21,214 bases of DNA from an uncultured Flavobacteriales bacterium (GTDB lineage: Bacteria; Bacteroidota; Bacteroidia; Flavobacteriales; Crocinitomicaceae), in the NCBI GenBank assembly GCA_946478775.1, contig CAMLDR010000066.1, positions 1-21,214 on the forward strand, given 5' to 3'. This document shows positions 16,928 to 21,214 of the stretch, piece by piece. The notes beneath the pieces were generated by a model. It saw only the letters and a list, made by a program, of their open reading frames with translations. It was not told the DNA's origin and made no database searches. The position numbers and the translations under genes were made by a program. Within the stretch, counting starts at the first letter, position 1. Each line of letters starts with the position of its first letter.

Positions 16928-16961
16928 AAAACCGCCCTGATTGCTCGGGGCGGTTTTTTTT
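16928..16961 (+). terminator. Intrinsic terminator of gdhA
   Basis: A 10-bp perfect stem (AAAACCGCCC, 16928-16937, with GGGCGGTTTT, 16948-16957) has a 10-base loop. It continues into a run of eight T residues (16954-16961) on the plus strand, 21 bp after the gdhA stop. Confidence 0.93.
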
Positions 16962-16973
16962 ATTATTAAAAAT

Positions 16974-17001
16974 GTAGTGACGCGATGCGTCGCGTCCCTA
17001 C
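16974..17001 (+). repeat. REP-like GTAG...CTAC imperfect palindrome
   Basis: A 28-base element between gdhA and the E1 gene. GTAG is paired with CTAC at the ends, then comes one mismatch, then GACGCGA pairs with TCGCGTC around the loop TGCG. It is far more GC-rich than the flanking intergenic DNA. The GTAG start followed by a GC palindrome is the layout of REP sequences associated with REP-type tyrosine transposases. It is not followed by a T run, so it is not a normal terminator. It is grouped with the palindromes at 19163 and 19208. Confidence 0.6.
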
Positions 17002-17050
17002 TGATTACCTCCCGAAGGAAAGTTCCCTTTTAATTTTTGGAATTTTACCT

Positions 17051-17078
17051 TTTGAATTTTGAATTTAAAGTACATTTG
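17051..17078 (+). promoter_or_regulatory. Candidate promoter of the E1 gene (TTTG ... TACATTTG)
   Basis: TACATTTG at 17071-17078 matches the Bacteroidota -7 consensus exactly, and TTTG at 17051-17054 lies 16 bp upstream, slightly closer than the usual 17-23 bp for a -33 box. The ATG follows 15 bp after the box, giving a short leader of about 8-10 bases. Both boxes are visible; activity is inferred. Confidence 0.55.
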
Positions 17079-17093
17079 TCTGCGATATTCAGT

Positions 17094-19100
17094 ATGGAGA
17101 AAGAAAAGACAAAAAGATTGATTGATTTTGATCGAACAGGCTTCGAAAACGAAGAGCTTGTTACTATTTATAAAGCGCTTGCAAAACCGCGTCTGATTGA
17201 GGAAAAAATGCTTATTCTCCTTCGTCAGGGGAAAATTTCGAAGTGGTTTTCGGGTTGGGGACAGGAAGGTATTTCCGTGGGATCTGCCTATGCCATGAAA
17301 GAAGAGGAATTCATTCTTCCCATGCACCGAAACCTGGGAGTTTTCACTACTCGCGGAATTCCTTTGAACCGGTTATTTGCTCAATTCCAGGGAAAAATGT
17401 CGGGCTTCACCAAAGGCCGCGACCGTTCTTTCCACTTCGGGACAAAAGATTACAACATCGTAGGGATGATCTCGCATTTGGGGCCGCAGCTTGGAATTGC
17501 TGACGGTATTGCCCTGGCAAACAAGTTAAAAGGAAATAATAACGCTACAATAGTATTTACGGGAGACGGTGGTGCATCAGAAGGTGATTTCCATGAATCA
17601 TTGAATGTTGCGGCAGTCTGGGACCTTCCGGTCATTTTTGCAATCGAGAATAACTGCTGGGGATTATCTACTCCAAGCAACGAACAATTTCGCTGCAAGC
17701 AGTTTATTGACAAAGGGATCGGTTACGGAATGGATGCTTTTCAGGTTGACGGGAACAATATCCTTGACGTGATCCGCACCGTGCGAAAAATTGCAGATTC
17801 GATTCGACAAAAACCTCGTCCTTTCTTATTGGAATGTATGACGTTCCGAATGCGTGGTCACGAGGAAGCTTCCGGTACCAAATATTATCCGGAAGGACTT
17901 CAGGATGAATGGGCGAAAAAAGATCCTGTTACCAATTACGAAATGTATTTGTTGGAGCAGGGTGTTTTAACGGACGAATCAATCGCTCAAATCAAGCAGG
18001 AAATTAAGGACGAAATTCAAAACGGATTAGAGATCGCATTTGCGGAAAGTCCGATCGAAGCAGATCTTCAAAGAGAATTGGATGACATTTATGCTCCTTT
18101 CACTCAAACGGTTATCCATCCGACAAGTGATGCAAAGACTGAGAAACGCTTGATTGATGCCATTTCCGATTCATTGGAACAAAGTATGGTCCGCTATCCC
18201 GAATTAGTGATTATGGGACAGGATATCGCCGAATACGGTGGTGCGTTTAAAGTCACCGAAGGTTTCGTGGAGAAATTTGGCAAAGGACGTGTCCGCAATA
18301 CGCCAATCTGTGAATCAGCCATTGTTGGTGCAGGATTAGGTTTATCCATTGCCGGAATGAAAGCTATTGTTGAAATGCAGTTTGCAGACTTTGTGACTTG
18401 CGGATTCAACCAGATTATCAATAATTTAGCTAAAATACACTGGAGATGGGGGCAAAACGCTGACGTGGTAGTCCGTATGCCTACCGGAGCAAACACTGCT
18501 GCCGGCCCTTTCCACAGTCAAAGTAACGAGGCCTGGTTCTTCCATACTCCCGGATTAAAAGTGGTTTATCCTGCTTTCCCCGGAGATGCGAAAGGATTAT
18601 TGAACGCTGCTATTGAAGACCCGAACCCGGTATTGTTTTTTGAACACAAATTCCTCTACAGAAGTATTCGTGAGGATATTCCGGATGACTACTACACCAC
18701 AGAGATTGGAAAAGCCGGTTATGTGCGTAAAGGAGAGGATTTAACGATCGTTACTTACGGACTGGGAGTTCACTGGGCAATGGAAGCTTTGGATGCCATG
18801 CCGGAGATTTCTGCCAACCTGGTCGATTTGAAAACATTGCTTCCGCTGGATACGGAAACGATCTATGATGCGGTTCGCCAAACAGGAAAAGTGATTGTAC
18901 TGCACGAAGATTGCATGACAGGTGGAATCGGCGGAGAATTGGTGGCATTGATCAATGAAAATTGTTTCGACTCACTGGATGCTCCTGTGAAACGTATTGC
19001 TTCATTAGATACTCCGGTTCCGTTTGCAGTTGCACTGGAAAAACAATTCCTGCCGGTTGAACGATTCAAACAGGCATTGGTTGAATTGTATGAATTTTAA
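17094..19100 (+). CDS. Fused alpha/beta E1 component of a 2-oxoacid dehydrogenase (branched-chain type likely)
   Basis: This 668-residue protein joins both E1 subunits in one chain. The alpha-like part (about 20-335) has the thiamine-diphosphate motif from GDGGASEGDFHES (157-169) to ENN (185-187), plus MHRNLG (77-82) and FRMRGHEEASG (251-261). The beta-like part (about 350-668) has MGQDIAEYGG (374-383), GPFHSQSNEAWFFHTPGLKV (471-490) with the conserved His474, DLKTLLPLD (578-586) and HEDCMTGGIGGE (604-615). It decarboxylates a 2-oxoacid and acylates the lipoyl group of an E2 partner in the cytoplasm. Fused E1 proteins of this length are common in Bacteroidota and are usually annotated as 2-oxoisovalerate dehydrogenase; pyruvate cannot be excluded from sequence alone. 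No E2 or E3 gene is nearby. The ORF reaches back to 17037, but the ATG at 17094 lies just after the promoter box and gives a normal N-terminus. Confidence 0.92.
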   Translation: MEKEKTKRLIDFDRTGFENEELVTIYKALAKPRLIEEKMLILLRQGKISKWFSGWGQEGISVGSAYAMKEEEFILPMHRNLGVFTTRGIPLNRLFAQFQGKMSGFTKGRDRSFHFGTKDYNIVGMISHLGPQLGIADGIALANKLKGNNNATIVFTGDGGASEGDFHESLNVAAVWDLPVIFAIENNCWGLSTPSNEQFRCKQFIDKGIGYGMDAFQVDGNNILDVIRTVRKIADSIRQKPRPFLLECMTFRMRGHEEASGTKYYPEGLQDEWAKKDPVTNYEMYLLEQGVLTDESIAQIKQEIKDEIQNGLEIAFAESPIEADLQRELDDIYAPFTQTVIHPTSDAKTEKRLIDAISDSLEQSMVRYPELVIMGQDIAEYGGAFKVTEGFVEKFGKGRVRNTPICESAIVGAGLGLSIAGMKAIVEMQFADFVTCGFNQIINNLAKIHWRWGQNADVVVRMPTGANTAAGPFHSQSNEAWFFHTPGLKVVYPAFPGDAKGLLNAAIEDPNPVLFFEHKFLYRSIREDIPDDYYTTEIGKAGYVRKGEDLTIVTYGLGVHWAMEALDAMPEISANLVDLKTLLPLDTETIYDAVRQTGKVIVLHEDCMTGGIGGELVALINENCFDSLDAPVKRIASLDTPVPFAVALEKQFLPVERFKQALVELYEF

Positions 19101-19113
19101 TAAATCAGATATC

Positions 19114-19154
19114 AAAAAATCCCGTCTCGGTTGAACCGAGACGGGATTTTTTTT
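19114..19154 (+). terminator. Strong intrinsic terminator of the E1 gene (potentially bidirectional)
   Basis: A perfect stem with a GC-rich core (CCCGTCTCGGT, 19121-19131, with ACCGAGACGGG, 19135-19145) and a 3-base loop is extended by six A residues on the left and eight T residues (19147-19154) on the right. It starts 13 bp after the E1 stop. The A run means it could also act on minus-strand transcripts that pass the lolA-like terminator. Confidence 0.95.
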
Positions 19155-19162
19155 GTCCAAAT

Positions 19163-19192
19163 AGTAGGGGCGGAAAATTTTCCGCCCCTACT
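19163..19192. repeat. Perfect 30-bp palindrome, REP-like (GTAGGGGCGG core)
   Basis: Fifteen bases (AGTAGGGGCGGAAAA) are followed immediately by their exact reverse complement, with no loop. Like the element at 16974 it begins with GTAGGG and ends with CTAC after trimming one base on each side. It lies 8 bp after the T run of the E1 terminator and is not itself followed by a T run, so termination does not explain it. It is a candidate member of a dispersed extragenic palindrome family. Confidence 0.7.
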
Positions 19193-19207
19193 GTTAATGA
19201 TATTCCC

Positions 19208-19241
19208 GTGGGCACGTCGCGTACGTACGGGACGTGCCCAC
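19208..19241. repeat. GC-rich 11-bp inverted repeat with GTACGTAC in the loop
   Basis: GTGGGCACGTC (19208-19218) and GACGTGCCCAC (19231-19241) are perfect reverse complements. The 12-base loop contains the palindrome GTACGTAC (19221-19228). It lies 15 bp from the previous palindrome in the same intergenic gap. The arms are unlike the other two palindromes, so it may belong to a second family. Confidence 0.65.
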
Positions 19242-19261
19242 ATTTTCTATCCGATGTAACT

Positions 19262-19291
19262 AAAAACGGCATTCCAAATGGAACGCCGTTT
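19262..19291 (-). terminator. Intrinsic terminator of the lolA-like gene
   Basis: A 12-bp stem (19264-19275 with 19280-19291) has a 4-base loop. The single non-Watson-Crick position (A19271 against C19284) becomes a G-U pair only in the minus-strand RNA. On that strand the stem runs into TTTTTA. It lies 21 bp after the stop of the lolA-like gene, so it serves that gene. Confidence 0.88.
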
Positions 19292-19312
19292 CTGTATGTC
19301 AATCAAATTGAT

Positions 19313-19951
19313 TTAATCTTTTACAACCGTGTATCCCGGGTATTTTGATTTGTCGAATACGAATTTGCTGTCTTCGATTGCCGGGTTTGAAGTGAACTTG
19401 GTCATTGTAAATGTAGATACTGTTCCGTCATTTGCTTTCAGGATAGCTTTTTTCACCTCATTATCTTCTTTCGAAATGTATACGATGATTGTGTGGTAAT
19501 TCGCTTTCTTAGGGTTTTTCGGATAGAGATAGATCATATGAACTTTTTCACCGTTCACTGTTTCTTCTTTTTCGTACTTGCTTTTGAATCCGGACTCCCA
19601 AATGGTCATCAATTTCTTTGGATTGATTGCATCTTCATCTTCACCAGAAGCATCTGATTCATAAACCGTTTTCTCTTCTTTTACGATGGACCACTTTTTC
19701 AGTCCGTTAGAGATCAACGTTGTTTCACCATAAACAGCACTGAATTTATCGCCTTTCACCCAGCCTTTTCCGGACATATTTGAGTTCGTTCCGTTTGTGC
19801 TGTTTTTGATTGTTGCACTAAATTCCACATAGAACGTTTTCAGTCCTTTTATTTTTGCAGAAACTTTATCAAGAATTCCATCTGCTTTGGCATCCTGGCC
19901 GTAAGCCAAAGTACTCCCCAATAAAGTCAGGCAAATAAATAAGTATTTCAT
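19313..19951 (-). CDS. lolA: LolA-like outer-membrane lipoprotein carrier protein
   Basis: This 212-residue exported protein has a signal peptide (MKYLFICLTLLGSTLAYGQ) and a mature part of LolA/LolB-fold character. An early helix (ADGILDKVSAKIKGLKTFYV) is followed by a series of long antiparallel strands (VEFSATIKNS, GKGWVKGDKFSAVYG, LKKWSIVKEEKTVYES, KVHMIYLYPK, YHTIIVYIS, VKKAILKAND, STFTMTKFTSN) and the closing DSKFVFDKSKYPGYTVV. LolA ferries lipoproteins through the periplasm. Bacteroidota members are divergent, so the exact client range is uncertain. It follows ftsK on the same strand, an arrangement I recall as common in this phylum, but here a 201-bp gap separates them. GATATTTG about 20 bp before the ATG matches the -7 box in all but one fixed position and may be its own promoter. 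A terminator follows the gene. Confidence 0.82.
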   Translation of the reverse strand: MKYLFICLTLLGSTLAYGQDAKADGILDKVSAKIKGLKTFYVEFSATIKNSTNGTNSNMSGKGWVKGDKFSAVYGETTLISNGLKKWSIVKEEKTVYESDASGEDEDAINPKKLMTIWESGFKSKYEKEETVNGEKVHMIYLYPKNPKKANYHTIIVYISKEDNEVKKAILKANDGTVSTFTMTKFTSNPAIEDSKFVFDKSKYPGYTVVKD

Positions 19952-20152
19952 GTTTTATAAATTTTCTGTACAAATATCAGAAATTGTGCCAAGAATCATG
20001 TTACATAATAAAAGATTTTCTATGTAAACAGATCAAAGAATTGAAAAATTGACAATGGGAAAATTGAAAAGGAGGTCAAGAATACTAGAACAAGGAGTCA
20101 GGACGTACGAAGCACAGCTGCTTTAAACTTTTCAATGGTCCATTCTACATTT

Positions 20153-21214
20153 TTAATTAATCCCTTTTGCCCGAAGGAATTCTTCCAGGCTTTCGATATC
20201 GCTGAAAAGCACTTCGCGCGCTTTACTTCCCTGGAAAGGCCCTATGATTCCATAACCTTCCAACTGGTCCACAATTCGCCCGGCCCTGTTGTAACCCAAT
20301 TTCAATTTGCGCTGCAGCAAGGAAGCAGATCCCTGGTTATTGATTACTACAATACGTGCTGCATCTGCAAACATGGAATCGATCTCGTCCAGGTCCATGT
20401 CGGTATCGTTTCCGCCATTCTCTCCCACATATTCCGGAAGGATCAATGCTTCGGGATACGCTCTTTGCTCTCCGATAAACCTGCAAATAGCTTCTACTTC
20501 AGGTGTGTCTGCGAAACCACACTGTACACGGATCAGGTCTTGCCCAAGGGAAATCAACATATCTCCGCGACCGATTAACTGATCTGCCCCGGAAGAATCC
20601 AGAATGGTTCTGGAATCAATTTTAGAAAGTACCCGGAATGCAATGCGCGCAGGGAAATTTGCCTTGATCATACCTGTAATTACGTTCACGGAAGGCCTTT
20701 GGGTTGCAACGATCAGGTGAATTCCGATTGCACGGGCCAACTGTGCCAAACGCGCAATGGGATGCTCTACTTCTTTTCCGGCCGTCATGATCAAATCCGC
20801 AAACTCATCAATTAACACAACGATATAAGGCAAATAACGGTGACCTTTTTCCGGATTCAATTTACGGGCAATAAACTTGGCATTGTATTCCTTAATAGTC
20901 CGGACCTCTGCCACTTTCAACAGTTCGTAGCGGTTATCCATTTCGATACATAAGGAATTCAGGGTGTTTACCACTTTTGATGTGTCCGTAATAATCGCAT
21001 CCTCTTCTCCCGGAAGTTTTGCCAGGTAATGGCGTTCAATGCGATTATACAATGTCAATTCCACTTTTTTCGGATCGACTAGCACAAATTTAACCTGTGA
21101 CGGGTGCTTTTTGTACAAAATAGAAACGAGGATTGCATTCAATCCGACGGATTTACCCTGACCGGTTGCTCCTGCAACCAATAAGTGAGGTGCTTTCGTC
21201 AGGTCAAACGTATA
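20153..21214 (-). CDS. ftsK: DNA translocase FtsK, C-terminal motor fragment
   Basis: The last 353 codons are in the window; the gene enters from the right edge. FtsK is a membrane-anchored hexameric ATPase that pumps chromosome ends through the division septum and activates XerCD at dif. Fragment residues 1-11 (YTFDLTKAPHL) run into the Walker A motif GATGQGKS (15-22). Walker B VVLIDEFADL lies at 132-141, and VATQRPSVNVITG, characteristic of FtsK/SpoIIIE, at 169-181. After the motor, an acidic linker (about 265-282) precedes the gamma winged-helix domain (about 290-353) with ASLLQRKLKLGYNRAGRIVD, which reads the polar KOPS-type DNA sequences in known members. The translation stays open to the window edge, with no start codon needed. 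The N-terminal membrane segments lie outside. The lolA-like gene follows. Confidence 0.96.
   Translation of the reverse strand, partial: YTFDLTKAPHLLVAGATGQGKSVGLNAILVSILYKKHPSQVKFVLVDPKKVELTLYNRIERHYLAKLPGEEDAIITDTSKVVNTLNSLCIEMDNRYELLKVAEVRTIKEYNAKFIARKLNPEKGHRYLPYIVVLIDEFADLIMTAGKEVEHPIARLAQLARAIGIHLIVATQRPSVNVITGMIKANFPARIAFRVLSKIDSRTILDSSGADQLIGRGDMLISLGQDLIRVQCGFADTPEVEAICRFIGEQRAYPEALILPEYVGENGGNDTDMDLDEIDSMFADAARIVVINNQGSASLLQRKLKLGYNRAGRIVDQLEGYGIIGPFQGSKAREVLFSDIESLEEFLRAKGIN

Noticed and set aside
19105..19302. 65-codon minus-strand open frame between the E1 and lolA-like genes
   Set aside because: It is made almost wholly of the terminators and palindromes; its apparent protein is just translated hairpins, with no family likeness or promoter.

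Overview
The window looks like an ordinary chromosomal segment of a member of the Bacteroidota, most likely a gliding or T9SS-bearing Flavobacteriales. I infer this from four things: two large cell-surface proteins with SprB-type repeats and a gliding-motility/T9SS C-terminal domain, a fused alpha/beta 2-oxoacid dehydrogenase E1, TAnnTTTG-type -7 promoter boxes, and few recognisable Shine-Dalgarno sites. No tRNA, rRNA, CRISPR array, transposase, integrase or phage gene is visible.

Layout, left to right. (1) Minus strand: the 5' end of a biotin carboxylase gene (cut by the window edge), preceded by a very long tamB-like gene. (2) Plus strand, starting 24 bp from the tamB start: tsaD (tRNA t6A synthesis) overlapping by 4 bp an rRNA m5C methyltransferase of the RsmF/NOL1-NOP2-Sun family. 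(3) Minus strand: an outer-membrane porin-like gene, then a small exported protein with a possible papain/CHAP-like Cys-His arrangement. The stop codon of the latter interlocks with the methyltransferase stop. (4) Minus strand: two tandem, related surface adhesin-like genes of 905 and 844 residues, each ending in an intrinsic terminator. The upstream one is preceded at 27 bp by a 127-residue exported protein of unknown function. (5) Plus strand: NADP-type glutamate dehydrogenase gdhA with a strong terminator, then the fused E1 gene, again with a strong terminator. Three GC-rich perfect or near-perfect palindromes lie in the gaps around the E1 gene. (6) Minus strand: the C-terminal half of ftsK (cut by the right edge), followed by a LolA-like lipoprotein carrier gene with its own terminator.

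Several genes concern the envelope: tamB-like and lolA-like handle outer-membrane biogenesis, and the porin and the two adhesins are outer-membrane or surface products. The rest are housekeeping genes: translation fidelity (tsaD, RsmF-like), nitrogen assimilation (gdhA), oxoacid decarboxylation (E1), carboxylase chemistry and chromosome segregation (ftsK).

No gene-free stretch exceeds about 255 bases. The longest (12141-12394) holds the terminator of the 844-residue adhesin and the upstream region of the 905-residue one. I do not see an undescribed multi-gene system. The most interesting points are the partial duplication of the adhesin genes together with their 3' flanks, the REP-like palindrome cluster around the E1 gene, and the unassigned small exported proteins.
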